A stretch of 64,000 nucleotides of DNA from Aptenodytes patagonicus (GCF_965638725.1 NC_134949.1:13700951-13764950), one strand, 5' to 3'; positions 26,201-41,200 are shown, counted from the first letter of the stretch. The notes: generated by a model not told the origin, from the sequence alone. Numbers and translations: made by a program.

Positions 26201-29200
26201 TTTACTTAATGAAATTTACTTCATTGCTATTGTTATTTTCAAACAGAATCCTAACACTAAGTGCCTAAAGTTCAAATTAAATACCTAAACAAACATTGTT
26301 TCTGAAATACAAAGATGTGGTAGCTCCTTGGAATTTCAGAAAGTGAAGTACCTGACTATATATTAATTACCTATGAAATTTATAATTTGTAATGATAAAA
26401 ATATGGATATAAACTTGAAGTCAATCCAATTTAAGAATAGAATTATTCTGAATATTTTAAACAATAAGCATATTTGTGTCATGTTAGAGTGGAAAGATTA
26501 CAGTACCCAATGTACAGTACTGAATAGATAATAGAAAGCTAAAATTTAAGAGCTTCAAAACCAAATGGCAGCCATGCGCTAGAGCTGAGTTCTTAGTTTA
26601 GAAATAAAATCTTTGCAGTGACTAGTGAAGAAAAAGGAGGAGACAGGAGAAAAAAAACCTTTGCAATGAGAGCTTAGTAACACAAACTATTACATGCTGA
26701 AGGGTTATTGTAATTTTTGCCCTTAAAGTAGAGGAAAAAGATGATAGGCTGGCTAAAATAAGCAGCTTGGGGGGGTCTTGACATTCAGTAGTAAAAAGCA
26801 TGTCAGACTCCTCTTTTATATAATTTCTTCAAAGATGGCATGCTGTGTGAGTGGGGGAAGCAGTGCTTTGAGGGAGTATATTAGACAGTCAATATAAATA
26901 GGCAATGATGTTGAGAAAAGGTGAAAATATTGATTAGTGGAAAATGGAAAATTCTGGAGCTGTCTTGTCAAACAGAAGAGGAAGAAAAAAAACCATAACA
27001 AGAAAACAGATGACCATTTTGATAACCTTGCTTTCATATTAGTTCCTGCCTTTTAAGACATGGTGCTTGGGAAAGGGCCTAGAACATTTCTGGACAACAA
27101 CTACATGTTGCCTCTGGCCCATGCAGAATTCTACCTTAAAACAAAATAAAATATTCAGAAATGTTTCTCTGTCTATTTAGATAGTTTGCCATGACACAAG
27201 TAAGTAGAAGGGGTACTTCTACTTGAGCACTTTTGCATTTTCAAGATGCCACTCTTCTCCAGCCTGCCTCTACCTTGCCTTTTCTGCTTCTTCACTAGTT
27301 ATGGGGAAATGGCATATCCTGCATGCCGTGTATTCCCACCTTAGAAAATAATCCCTACTGTATCTGATGATCCAGTAATTTCATGAGAAAGGGATTAGAC
27401 TTCTAATCCCTCTCAGTAACCCCCAAAGCATACAGACAGTCAGACTAATTTGACATTTAACATTCATGCAACTTTCCTGGTTCCCATTCCCTACACTTCA
27501 GAATTTCCTTTAACTTCTAATAAAAAGTCATTTTTAATTATTCATCCAATTGAGCATCCTAGTTGGAAGAAGAATAATTTCTGGAGACACATTAGATGAT
27601 TTTTCATTGCATACTTTACTTTGGAGAGAGAGAACATTTCTTACTTTAAACTGCATCATGTATCCTGGCTGTATAATGAGCTCCCTGGAGGACAGGATGT
27701 TGTGTGTTTTGTCCTTTTTCTTATTTGGCCAGTAGAGATGGAATGATGGATTTCCACAGAACCCTGCAGTCCTGACTGCATTAGGGTAAAAACTCCAGTT
27801 TTCTTCATGAGAGGTGCCTTCTATTAAGATGAGTTAAATACAATTACTGCATTGTCTCAGTAGACATCAAGGCTTAGTAATGAATCCACAGACTCACTAG
27901 ATACAGTGCTTTAGTGATATAAACGCTAAATTTATGCTATTTGTCATGACACGCAGTAAGTAAGCTACTAACAGACATAATAAAAACATCAGCTCCAGAG
28001 AGGTAGTTAAAATGGTTAAATAATAGTATTTTTTAAAAATATGATTAAATAAAACTTTCCTACACAGGAATTTAAATGAAATGAGTTGGACTGAAATAAA
28101 ATTTTTTGTCTTTCTTATAGGTATATACATATATACACACACACACATATACATATCTGAATATACATGTGTTTATATATTTACACACCCCTATTAGTAG
28201 CATGAAGAATAGTATATAAACAGCAGTAGTCTACAAAATGAAAAATTTGCTGAGTTAAAAAAAAGAAAAAGTGTGCTTGCAAGCTCGCAGGGCTTATCTT
28301 AGATAAGATAATGCCAGGCAACAGATTAGCTGTCACAGCCTGTCTTACCGTCATCAAACGTGTCTACCAGCTGGCTGGGGTTGATCTCTGCTCCTCCGAT
28401 CAGGATGTTATCCAGCGCCCACTGCGCCCGGTCGGGGCCTGAAACCACGATCCCGTTGCTGATGGTAAAAGGCTGCCACCAGCGCAAGCGGGTTGTATTG
28501 GTCAGAGCGTGTTCGGGGAGGAGGATGTAGTCATGCCTGACTGAGATGTATTTTTGGTAATCCATCTCATGAAGCAAAGTCCAGGATATCCCTAGAATGA
28601 AAAGATGCAGGTTTAGTAATAAAAACAAGCGTATGGTAGAATCGTCTAAAAGATTAAAGGAAGATAATAGGAAATAAAAAATAATAGCTATGGTCTTCTG
28701 ATAGACAAATCTTAACTTCTAAGGGTAGTTGGCAACTGTTACTCATTGCAAGAGTAATCTTGTAATCATATAAAGGAATCTAATTGGCTGGAAGCCACTG
28801 ATTACTGAAAGCGGGCAGGAGGATTATGGAAAACTGTGCAATAGAAGGAAATTTTAGATGGGGAAAAAACTTTACAAGGAAAAAAATAACTTTACAAATA
28901 AAAATTATGTTATTTTGGATCTCTCTGACAACTTCTCAGATATTGATGGTGCTTGAATACAGAACAAGGCTGTAGCTTAGCTGAAGCTACAAGATGTACT
29001 TGCCTCCATCAGTGGAATAGTCTAGCAGCACTCCCTCCTTTCTGCAAGTTGGTCTGTGGCACGTTGTCATGTTGTTTTCACTCCCAATTCTCCCCCAATA
29101 CTGTAGAAACCTAAGAGTAAATGTATAAGTTTACATCTGTTAAAGATCTGCACAAATCGAGATGTTTGCTTTCTGTTAGGAGATGTACTGAAAATGTTCA

Positions 29201-32200
29201 AAATGCCAGCATTTTAAGCAAGTAACATGAATGTACAAGTCGAGCAAAAGTTTCCAAAAACATGGCCTAGTAATTCCCATGGGAACCTCATGAAATTCAG
29301 CAAAGTCCTGCCCCCGGGAGGGACTAACCCCTTGCAATGGTACCAGCTGGGGACTGACTGGCTGGGAGCCGCTTTGCTAACAGTTTCCTGGGAGTCCTGG
29401 TGGAAAGGGGGCTAAACATGAGTTAAGAAGGTGCCCTCACAGCAATGAAGGACATAAAAGAAGTTGATAAACTGAGGCAAGGTGAGTGGAGTCCACTGAA
29501 ATGGTTGGGGCTGGAGCACATGCCCTGTGAGGAGAGGCTGAGGGACCAGGGCTGGTTCAGCTTGGAGAAGATGGCTGGTCCTGGGAGACAGTGGTCATAC
29601 ATCAAAACAAGGGAGGTTCTGACTGCATAGAACGGGGGGGGGGGGGGAATCACTGTGAGGGTAACTCAACAGTGGAACAAGCTGCCCAGAGAGACTGTGG
29701 GATCTCTGTCCTTGGAGGTTTTCAAGACCCAATAGGTCAAAACCCTGAGCAACCTGGTCTGAATTCAGTGTTGAACTGGCTTTGAGCATGAGGTTGGACT
29801 AGAGACTCCCCAAGGCCCCTTCCTTCCTGAAAGGTTGTGTGATTCAGTGAATTCTTGCTGAATTACAGAAGTGAGAGTGTGTGGCTTTATTAAAGCCATA
29901 CAGCCAAGGGAAATGATGCTGAAGTTGTCTTCTACGTCATGTCCTTAGCTTGTCTAGACTGACATAATTCCATTGCTCTCCAGCTAAGTCATCCTTTTCT
30001 GCAGCACGTGAGTGGAGTGGGTCTTGTACGGGCACCCAAGGGAGGACAACGGCAGAGGTTATGTTCTGAACTCAGCAGGAGACACAGCTGGTGCCTCCAG
30101 GGTGGAGACAGTGGTGCCCAGGAGACTGCGGTATCTTGCCTCTTTGCAGGGCAGATGTTGCTGACTTCAGGACATTCCTGGGGAAGGGGACCTGCTGCTT
30201 CACCGGGGCAGGGCAGACTCCTTCCACTGTGCTAGGATGAGCCTTGCTCTCTGCGACCCATCTGAAAGCATCAGTGCCTTGAGAATCATAATCTAATTAG
30301 TGTCTACCTGCGATAACGCTACGCTTGTGGTGGCCTAGGAATTCCCTGAGCTACAAGCTATGTCACCTGCTGCTTTGTCAGTGTTTAACAGAGATCCCCA
30401 TTAAAATGACATGGAAACAGGACCTACTTTGCCCCCCGCAGGTCCAGATCTTGAGTGACAGCCTGCCTCACAGTTGCACCTCCAAAATACAGAGTTGTGT
30501 CTTCTGCGAGAATCCCACACTCAGTACAGGTATTTCCACCTTCTAAGGACATCCATAAATCTGGTTTAATTTCTTCATTGTCAAAGCGCTCCTTCAGGAA
30601 AGTCTGTAAGTAAGGTGTTTAACATAAAGCACAGGTAATCATGATCTCAATTAAGCCTTTCTGATGACCACAGCTGGAACTGACCTAAACATGCTTCAAG
30701 GGCTCATGAACACTAAAATATTTTTTTCAAGGTGACTGAACATAATCACTTTTGGCTGAACATTTAGCCACTTGAGGTGAATTGGCTAAATGTGAAAATA
30801 TGTTAGGGCTAGATTTTAACATACTTGGGAGGTAATCCAGCACACTAAAATTTGCGTGTGCAAATGAATAGGTCTAATTCATAACTGCGGTTACTTAAGA
30901 CTATGTAACACCACTCCAGTACATACCTAGTATGTATGGGAGAAATTGCTATTCTATATTTTTCCCCAGTAAAACCAGTACTGCAATGAAATTTTAGGGT
31001 TATTGTAGTGAATATGCATTTATGCAACTGTCTGCACAAATATTTGCAGTGAAAACCATCTAGAATATATCTCTGATTTCCATTTGCCTCCAGGTGTGCA
31101 GTAAAAGCAATGCCATGAGTGAAATCCTGGCATTAAGGAGATAGTAGTAAAACTCCTCTAAAATTGCTAGGATTTTATCCCAAATGTCCTTAATGTGAAA
31201 AATACATTACTAATGAAAAATTGCAAACAGATAATATTTGTTCATGTAATTAGTATCTCAGATGAAAGACAGAAGGTTATAATAATTCAAATGACATAAC
31301 TGAAAAGTTAAATAGTTACATTCTCTTTAGACAGAACGCTTCTTAACCTGTTGTTTCTGTGGAGCACGTACCTATTCTGTTCTTATCTGATGTAGAAAAA
31401 ATGAGATGGTAAACACTGCATTTTAAACTGATTTGGGGCTGCTTACATATTATTTTCTGAATATGTTAAGTTTTAAAAATATTTTAACTTTTAAATTCAC
31501 AATATCTAACTAGATTTCACTCACTTGTTATAGGGTAATGCTAATAACAGCTAGGTGAGTTCATTTTATGTAATTTTATGTCATTTTCTTCTATTCCCTA
31601 CTTCAGTAAGCTCTGTCATGATAAAGACAATCTTTCTACAGGTCTTGATCAAATATAATCATATGTGCAAGGGTGATTTAGATCATACAATGATGATCTA
31701 AGGATGAACAGTGAACTTTATCACAGCTTTATTGGGCAGTGTTATTTGAAAAGGAACAAACCCGTTCTTGGATATGCAGTAATAGTTTTGTTAAAAAATG
31801 ATAAAAGGGCTGAAAATGGATTTGAGTATCTTCAGGCTAACAGGAATCAAAGCTAAATTTCCAGCGGGATCGATCTCCTTCTCTCTCTCTCTTTCTCAGC
31901 CAAACAGATGGCAAAATTCACACTTTAAAACAGGCAGTAAAATTACCTTCAGTGTTTGGGTCAGATAGCAGTTTGGTCCCGAATACCCAGGATCACAGAT
32001 GCATTGCTCATTCAGGCAGTCTCCATGACCTCTACAGTTTTCCAGACAACCAGGGCCCAGATAGAAATTATCGATGGCCCACTGCATATCTGAGTATTTC
32101 TGGTAGAACCGAAACCTCACGGGACTAGATATAAAGGAATGAAGAAAAACAGACATATGTATAAAACAACTTTGCTCAATTGACAAAAGGTGGGTGAAAC

Positions 32201-35200
32201 ACAATACTGACTGTACTATATGTACAATATGTACTATATGTACAATATATACAATATTGTGCTATATGTACAATATGACTGTACTATCCTCCAAGCTTCC
32301 ACAAGTAATATCTGGCAGTATCTGTTGAAATTGGTTTTATACGTATCCATATCTTCTTCTTCACACATGACCTACCTATGATGTATGGACGGATTCCAGA
32401 CACTGCTGAAGCTGGGAAAAGCTATTCTGGCTTCTTGCAAGAGAATTTCAGTTTTGGTTATACTTCCTGAGCAGATTAGTCCAAAATATAAGAGATTTTA
32501 ATTTTGCAGAAAAAGACAAACGGTTTGCATATGTGCAGACTACTGCAGACAATAAGGGTAACTTTTCCACTCAGTAAGGTCGTAAATCTACTCTCTAATT
32601 GACCACAGCTGTATGAACAGAGCAGAACATGTTGTACTGGAGCAGACTGCAGAGAAGCAAGGATAACTTTGCCGGTTGTTCAGACCAAGAGTCATGGTAA
32701 GTCTTGATTGATAGAAAATAAAATTATGCAGCATATGTGATGAATGTGAACGCTGCTAGTCTGCACTTTCCTTGAAAGAATATGAACAGGCAGACGTATC
32801 CCCTGTTGTGTTTTCCAGAAGGTACTGAATCCAAGACAAAACGAGTAGCGAATTCATACTTACTTGCCCACAAGGTTTTCAGGCAGTGAGTAAGTCACTC
32901 TTTTCCATCCTTTTGTGGGAAAGAAGACAGATGGCTGTGAAACACTCCCAGAACATTTTGGATCAGCTGGTAAACACTGAGGTACTAAGTAACTCCAGCT
33001 AACGCCAAAGTCAGTGGAATACTGCACATGGACCTGATTTTGTGCGAGTTTTTCTGAGGTTTTACATCCAACAGAAACCTAATAAAGAAGAGAGCATAAG
33101 AGCATTAAATTAGAATTGTGGTGGCGGTGGTTAGAGTTTAAAAAAATGTTTGAACCTGAAAACTGACTGCAGAATTTTGCTTGAAATGATGGCAGTAGCA
33201 GTGCTTGTATGGTACCAGTCATCTGCAGATCGCATCAATATTCCCAAGACTGAGAACAGGCACCATATTCTGAGTTTCATTTTCTTCTAGTTAGCTCACA
33301 TTTCTGGATTTCCAGGTTTTGACACTTGTGCCTTATACCCCAGTACTCCATAACTAATAAAGTTAATCTCCCCTCCCACACAACCTAAGATTTGAATATT
33401 TCAGAGGAGGCCACCCAGCTCAGTTATGTTAGGCGGACTGTCTTTATGGGAGAGACGTGCAAAGGGCTCTTACAACTTCTATATATTGCTGGGTTATTTC
33501 TTTAATTTAGGTAAAGGGGTGTATGAAGGGCAGTTTGGGTGCAGGTTTGATGTAAATGCATGACAACATAGGAGTGGTGTGGACTACTTTGGAGCTGCTT
33601 TTCACTCACCACGCAGCTGTAACAAAATAAACACCTTGTATATGTGTAATATCCTTATTACATGATGTCCATACAACTGCTGTGCTGGAAGAGAAGAGCA
33701 TGTCACCTCTGAGAACAGCCTGCGGTATTAGAGCTGACCAACATGGAGTAGGTGAGAAAAATGAGGATGGCCTAATAATAATGCTTTTCCCTGCAGGGAA
33801 TGGCTCATGCATAGGCCTACACATCATCCTACCTCCTGAAAAATCTACTTAGACCTGGAGCAAAATGTGTTTTTGAATAATTATATTGCAGACAGAGATT
33901 TTACCTTGAACTGCATAATCCAGCCTTCTGTAGGAGTCAGGTCATGGGTGATGGCGTAGACCTCTCTGCCGTCATGGCTCCCGCAGATCATGACACCATC
34001 AGGCGAATCACAAAACCTCTCGATTGAGCAATCATCATGGAATAACCAGTGTTCATTCACTTGAAAATAAATGGCAATGTCAGTAATATACAATGACAAT
34101 GCAAATTAAAGAAAACAGGGAGTAGTGTTAACCACTAAAGGTGATTCATGGCTTTATTTTTCATCCTACGTGAGAATTATTTAGTATCACTCCTGAGAAT
34201 GTCAGTACCCCATCTTTCCCATGTACATATTTATTACATTTATCACATTTACTGCTCAAAGCACCTCTTACTACTCTCTTACATAAGTATTAGAGCATTT
34301 TTTTTAATGTTCAAGAAGTAAGGGTCTGGGACTTACTCAAAACATAAACTTCTGTTGCACTGGATATTACGGGAAAACTTTTTAGTGGGTGTTGCCTACA
34401 TGTCTGCACAAAGGGTACCCCAGTACTGTTAGCTGTTAAGCCTTGTAAACATCCAGAAATACATCCTTTACAAAATTTAGTTGTAAAATGTAACTTAACT
34501 TTCCTGAAGAATGTTTAAAAAAGTTAGGAAATAGGAAACAAATACTCAGGTTAAGAAATCTGCTTAGAATAACCTGGCACTTTTAAATCCTTTTTTCTTT
34601 CTTTGAAGAGAAATTAATCTTCTAAGTAAATTCATGCAGTAAAAAAAGAAAAGTTACATTACATCTTTTCATTTTGCATTTTGTGAACTAAAAATGAAAG
34701 ACAAGACCCCTGTAGCGATGGGATTGTCTGTGATATCTGTCACAGTGAGACAAAGATTCAGAGGCTCAGCAAGGTTTGGAAATCACTGCACTGACTTCTT
34801 GCTCTTTAATTCAGATCCACGTGAAACATTTACCTGTAGTTTTGTCTTCCACGAACATGTCGAAGGCGATCCTCCCAGTGGGACCTGCGTCGGCAGGGGA
34901 GCGCTCATGCTGTGGCAGGGGAGCGCTGCTGAAGGTGTCGAGCATCACCGTCCTCTGGTCAGCTGAGCCAGAGATCAACACGTTGTCGATAGCCCAGTCG
35001 TTCTGGTCCAGGCCATCGTGTTTAGGCTGCCACCAGCGGAAGCGTGTCCCGATGGTTTTGGCATCGTAGGGAAGGAGGATGTTCACAAAGCTGAAATAAA
35101 AAGTGGAAATTAGTTGTAGGAAAGCCACAGGAGGAGGACACTTCTCAATGCTCTGTGCTGGGTACTTTGACCAGGTCCACTCCCATTGTTTCCTATAGTA

Positions 35201-38200
35201 TGTGGAAGTTGGGAAAGAAGGAGAAGACCGGGTGATCGAGCCTATGTTCCCCTACGGGAGATTGCTCAAACAAAAAACCTTCCTGAACACTCCCAATGTC
35301 ATCCCTGGGACAGGGGCTAAGAGTGAGGTGGGAAGGGCCAGCAGCCAGGCTGTGGCATGGTTTGAGCAACGTCACGTGCTCCAAGTGTGCTTATGGGACC
35401 AAATGCAATGGTGTAGACTAGCAGGGTATGTCCATAAGGTCCTAATTAAGAGAAGTGTTAAGAAGGAGAATGTTGAAGTAAAATTAAGATTACTATTTTC
35501 AACCTGGAGCCATTCAGCAAGATAGCAATGTTCCAGCACAATTTTCTCATTTCCATTACAACAGTAGATGATAGTACACTTAAATCTCTTGTCTAATTAA
35601 AGTGCTAGTGATTTCTTGGTGTGTTCAAATGAAATAACAAACAATGGGTCCCTCCCAGTCCCATTTTCTATGAGTCTTTTAAATTAGTCAGTGAGGAAAA
35701 GGTCCACCTATATCTATGCATGATTTGAATCTCACAAATATCTGAAAATAGGGCTTGAGTGTATCCATCCTTTTGATGGATATCTGCAGAAATTCAGTTT
35801 CTCCTCTACACACCATTTTCTAACTAGTTGAAGCAATGACTTTCTGCTCTTGTCAGAAAGAAACTAGATTTCAAATGAAAGCATCTTAAAGAACAGGATG
35901 GACATCATTACAGTAGCTATTAATTTATCTTCCTGCAACCGTTTACAAATCTAGCAGACTGCTACAGACTCCCTATTACCCTTTTATTTCTGGCCTAGCA
36001 GCTGCACAAATGCTGATGCTCAAGCACATGTGCTGAGGCCATTCATACATGCTTGCAGGACTGGACAGGCTGAACTCTTAAAGATCTGACATCCAAACCA
36101 CAGCAGTAATATGTCCCACAGGTTCTTATGAAACATTCAAGACCACCTTACTTTAGTACAGGAAATTATATAGGCAGAAGAAGGTGTCTACAAACCCGGG
36201 CTTGCTGAATTGATCATAGAAAATTTCCATTAAGATGTTCCAGGTGATTCCACCATTCACAGAATACTCCAGCAGCACTCCTTGGTTGCGGTTATTAGGA
36301 GTTATCAGACATCCATACATGAAATAAAACTGGATGAATTCTGCACTGGTGAGGTTCAAGTCCACTGTTACTAACATACGGCTGCAGCCCTTAAAAGCAA
36401 TGAAAAAATATGTTGGCTGGCAAAACTTATGAGCATAAAAAGTGTTAGACTATGCAGTCACTATTAATGTAACTTCATGTTGTAAAACCTTCAAAACTGT
36501 ACAAAATTATACTACTTATAACAAAGGTAAAGCTACAACAGAACAATAAATGTTCTTCCCTAAGGACATAATTTGAGTTATGTTGCATCTTAAAAATTCT
36601 TGTGTATTCATACATGTTGCTACTTGTACCTGCAGCTTTACAACATTCAGTGTCAAGAAGTGTATTCACCTTTCTCCTGAATACAAGTTACATAAATCCA
36701 TGCCTCCAGTGTAAAACACAAGGTTTTCCAGGCAGAATTATTGAATCACTGACTATCTGCTAATGGCTCAATTTATGCAAACCGTCGAATAGCACAGCAG
36801 TTTTAGTATGTGTGTTTTCCCATAATCCCTTGCATATTTCACATTGCTTAGTCTATTAGTTAGTGATGCCTACTTAGTCCTACTGGAAGGAAGTGGAAAT
36901 GTAATGCTTCTGTTAGTTTATTTTAGAAAAGTTGTGTCAGTTTGAACCTAGTTATAAATTTGCATGGAAAAGATCTACAAGCATAAGTTTTACATGTTTC
37001 TAAAATACTATTTTGTCATTTTTATAATCCCGAGGTTATCTGTAAGCAAACTGTAATTCAGCAGCAGGCTGGGTTATATACCTACGTATGTAGCTAAAAC
37101 AGGAAATTTTACTCTGAGCTTACTCTGAAAAAAAACACCAATGAAATATCTGAAGGATGAGGCTACACATGGATGTATTTTCAAGGACCAAGTGCAAGTT
37201 ATACATATGCAAATACCTAGTTATTAATTTACCTCTGTGGTCTGATCAGAAGCTGCACCAAACTCCAGTCTCTGGAATTTATAAGTGCTATGAGGAGGCT
37301 GTTATGAGTGAGTGGAATTCAATGTCTACATACTTGGACTGCGTTTTAATCTACCAGCTCCACCTCCAAAGGCCCCTCCACAGCTCCTTTCAGGAGGCAC
37401 ACACACTATATCTCACTTTCCTGGCTGCAGCGTAGCCAGGAACATGGTATCTCTTTCCCGGAGTGTTTCTGGCTGGCCCTAGACTGTAGGACCTGCCTGA
37501 CCTTCAGCTAGGCGAAGGATATAAGATTTTTTTATATGTTATATGTTTAATATGTTATGCTGATATTTTTTAACACCTTGCTATTTATTTAACTTTTTAA
37601 ATCAGTCCCATTTATACTGTCTGGAGTGAGTTGGCCCCTGTGCTGAACACACACCCCGCTGAAGTGAAGAGCCATCCCAGAGGCTACCGCCCCGCAGACC
37701 GTGCTCAGTTTGCCCCCGTTCACTGTCAGCCAGTTCTGGTTCGACGGCGAGCGATTGAAGTTATCTTTCAGTTGTGTCGGAAGGGGGGTCTCTGGCTCAT
37801 CGCAGTACAGCCCACCCCAGTGCTCATCGCAGCTGCAGAGGAAAACAAATGCAAAATTGAGCTGGCAAAGGCTCTGCATGGAGGTTTAATCAGTGCCATG
37901 TTATTCCACATTAAGGTGCCATCTTATTCCGCGTAGAGGCTGTCTGCATCATTTACTAGCGCACAACTGGTATATGCGGGTTGCAAACATCTGCCACTTC
38001 TTTTTGTAGTTAATATGAAACAAAAATGACTTTAGGAAGGCTAGTATTATGTATCATTCAAGCTGCTAATACAGAGTACACTCCAGCACAGAGTAAAATC
38101 AGTAAAATACATTGTACTTGGATAGATAAACCTAAGAGAATGTGCCAAGCCTAAGAATGTCCTGCTAATGTTAAATTTTAAGTAAGAAGTTTATATAAAA

Positions 38201-41200
38201 TTTTAGTGGATGGGTACTTTCCTGTTGTTTCTTCATATAGTCCCCCTTTTTATTTCTCCTCTGAAAAACCTTCTTATAATGTGTCAAAGATTGGATAACA
38301 GCATGGAAATGTGTTCTGCTACTATGCAGATTTCCCCAGGGAGATTGTGCCTTGGTACTTCCGTGCTGTCAGGATAGAGGACAACGCAATAATATGTCTA
38401 TTCTGCAGCAGAATATATTTCTAACAAACATAGTCACAGCACAATTATACAACCATTCTCCCATTTCTGTTGCCATTTGTGGCTGGAAAAAAGCAATACA
38501 TCCATCTGGAAGGTATTTCTCTGTTGCCAGACAGACAAGTCTGGGGAGATCTGGTTGTTGTTTGTTAGCTTTGCAGGGCTCTATGTGTGCTGTTATACAG
38601 ACAGTTTGAGGATCAAGCCCGTTTGCCTCCACCGGCAAACCCTACCATGGAGCAGAGGCAGCAGGCCATCAAGCCAACACCAGTCCCAAGGCAAAATCTG
38701 GCCTTGGGAAGAACTGGCGTATATCCTCCTGCTTAGTGGACGCGTCCCACCTCCAGCCCAGGTCCTCTGCGCCCAGTGCCAGGACGAGGGCACGGGGACG
38801 CAGCATGAAACCCCTCGGGAATAAGGATGACATCTTCTGGGAAGCTCCAGGACTGTACATCCCTAGAGGGGTGTGCAAACTCAAGGGTACCCTTCTCCCT
38901 ACCTGGTGGGAGGGGAGCAAAGATGCAGCATAGGCAACAGCAGAGGCGATGCATTGCCACTGCGGAAAGGACCGGCAGCATCGCCCACAACGTGCGAACA
39001 GGCAGAGGTCTGGCAGAGCCAACCCCTGCACTTACCCTTCCTCTTGTTATTTCTATTCCCAAGTGGTCCCGGTACCCTGCTCAATTTTAACAGCAAAATC
39101 CACCTTCCTTTTAAAAGTTGTATCAAAGTCTTTCCCGCAAGTTCGTTAAAATAACAGCGGAGGGGTGAAATGCCACAGCACTGGGCAGGACAGGGAACAA
39201 ATGGCACTTACACACAGTTGTCTTGTGCGCACTTCCCATGGCCGCTGCACATGTCTATGCAGCCATCCCCAATGTAGACATTATCGATTGCCCATGTTTG
39301 CTGCTTATCGAAAGGAGCAGGCTGGTGCCAGCGGAAACGAGTTGCTTGAGACCTTTTGGAGAGAAAGAAAAACAGAAAGGTAATATTTCTAGCTAAGCTA
39401 ATCTTTATTGTGACTGAAAGGAAATGTCAATCTTGAAGCTGGACTGCTCCTGGAAGATTTGTTTGATATCAGCACAACCCAGGGCTGATTCCTGACAATG
39501 ACAAGGTCCCTGAAAAGCCAAGAACAGGGTGCCCATATTTTGAGAGCAGGACAAAGCACGGGTGCTCGGTAGCATGCTGAGAGTGCGGGAGGTGGGAAAG
39601 GGATCGCTGGTGAGAGCAAAGCAAGTGGGCTGTGGTTGGTGCAGTGGAGAAGAGGGTAGGAAGAAGGTGGTATGCCCAAAGGGAAGCTCAGACCAGTCAT
39701 AACCACATTCCAGCAGAAATCCAAACTTGAGGGATAGCTGTGAGCTGGATCAAGCCAGAATCACCCAAATCCTCGAAGTTTCACCCTGAGCCTGAGTTTT
39801 ATTGCTTCAGTCCAAGTCAACAAATTAACACAACTTTTTCTCTATGAATTCTCCCAACTACACTTAGGTAAGAGCAGCTCTAGGGAATGGGTTGGCTCCT
39901 AGGCAAGATGCTGCCATTTATAAATCTACAGGGGACAGGTGAGAGCGCCCGTGCCGGGCTTGTGGCGTGACCCTGGTTTTGCAGTTTCCTCCCTCCCCTC
40001 CATCCATGGCATGGCTGGAAATGTTAAGAAATGATCTACGGTGTGATCCTGGCTCCTTTCAGTAAATCATTTTCATTTTGTTGATTAAAGGGGGCCTAGA
40101 TCCCTATTCAAACACCTTGCTTTGATGTAGCTATATGTGAATTAAGTGTCTCAGCTCCCAAGATAGATGATGAAAACCTAGCTGAAACAGTCAGGGGACA
40201 CCAAATAGCTATTCAGCTCACGCAGCAGTAGACACCTATATTTGAATAGCTGCGAGTAGATTAATTTCTGTAACTTATAAAAAATACAATTTTAAATTCA
40301 AGCTAGTCCATGTTTTGCTGTACAGCACTAGATGGCAGCATTAAACTTTGTGTAGTCTGTTTTCTTTTGAAACTCAAAGAGAAATTACAGTTATTGTAAA
40401 AACCAAAGCAAATAAACAGCAAAATCTCCAAAATTCATTCAGTGTAAAAATAGACTTTTTATGGTAAGGTCAATGTTATCCTATGAATTATTTCTTTACA
40501 AACTTGTTACATGAGGTGAATGAATAACAAGTTTATCCAAAGAGAAATCTACTGTTGTGCTGTCTAGCTGCTCACCAAATAGCATTTTTAAAAGAAATGC
40601 ATAAATTGTGAGGAAGTCCTTTAGGAATAAAGACAAGCACCTATATCTTACACTGCCCGCTTTAGGTGTGGTGCTTCACTAACAATTTATGGAGCTGATG
40701 CTCCTGGGAGAAGCTTTGTATTTGCATTTGCATTTTAAAATCAGCTCTGAGTCTAAGTTAAAACTAAGTGTTCATTGCCTTCTACAGGCCAGAGGTTAGA
40801 TAGCACTCTGGGGTACATGAGCCCTAAAAGGCTACGTAAGTATGGGTGCTGTGCACCAGGCCAAGCTATTGCCTATGTAGCCTGCATGTCCCTAAAACAT
40901 GGCACAAACAATTGGAGAGACACACCTGCTATTACACAGCTTGAAATAATAAAGCAGCATAAAAATTATATCACATCTAGACTAAAGGGCCGATTAGCTG
41001 CACTATTCCTTATTCTAAAGCTTAACATCTCCCTTGCTTGTGAGCTAAGGTTGTAATAGCCTCTCTCATGCAATCCCTATCTTAATATATTTGGGAAATG
41101 GTAATACTTGAGCCAACAAATATAGTTATTGGGTTGGACAGAAGAGCAATCTTTGCCTCAGCAGGGCATCAGACTTCTTTTGACAGATACTGCTCAAAAA

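Larger units (their letters stand above)
21752..29003 (-). other. RELN: RELN introns 55-62
   Basis: Compact introns (0.34-1.63 kb): 28592-29003, 27821-28348, 26018-27644, 25117-25943, 24612-24954, 23585-24453, 22353-23364 and 21752-22154. Only the TA/CA microsatellite at 28121 stands out. The first of them is the GC-AG intron. Confidence 0.8.
29111..37654 (-). other. RELN: RELN introns 48-54
   Basis: Introns at 36390-37654, 35091-36195, 34060-34833, 33079-33904, 32125-32863, 30604-31946 and 29111-30427. Contents beyond the TACTATATG tandem repeat and the old CR1 are unremarkable AT-rich sequence. Confidence 0.8.

Noticed and set aside
29000..29003. A normal GT donor for exon 55 three bases past the GC
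   Set aside because: Using it shifts the frame into exon 56 and meets a stop soon after; the GC donor preserves the reelin sequence.
36153..36195. Extension of exon 49 past its donor in the open frame
   Set aside because: Residues after GFV diverge from reelin, and exon 50 itself supplies FVNILLP after a proper acceptor.
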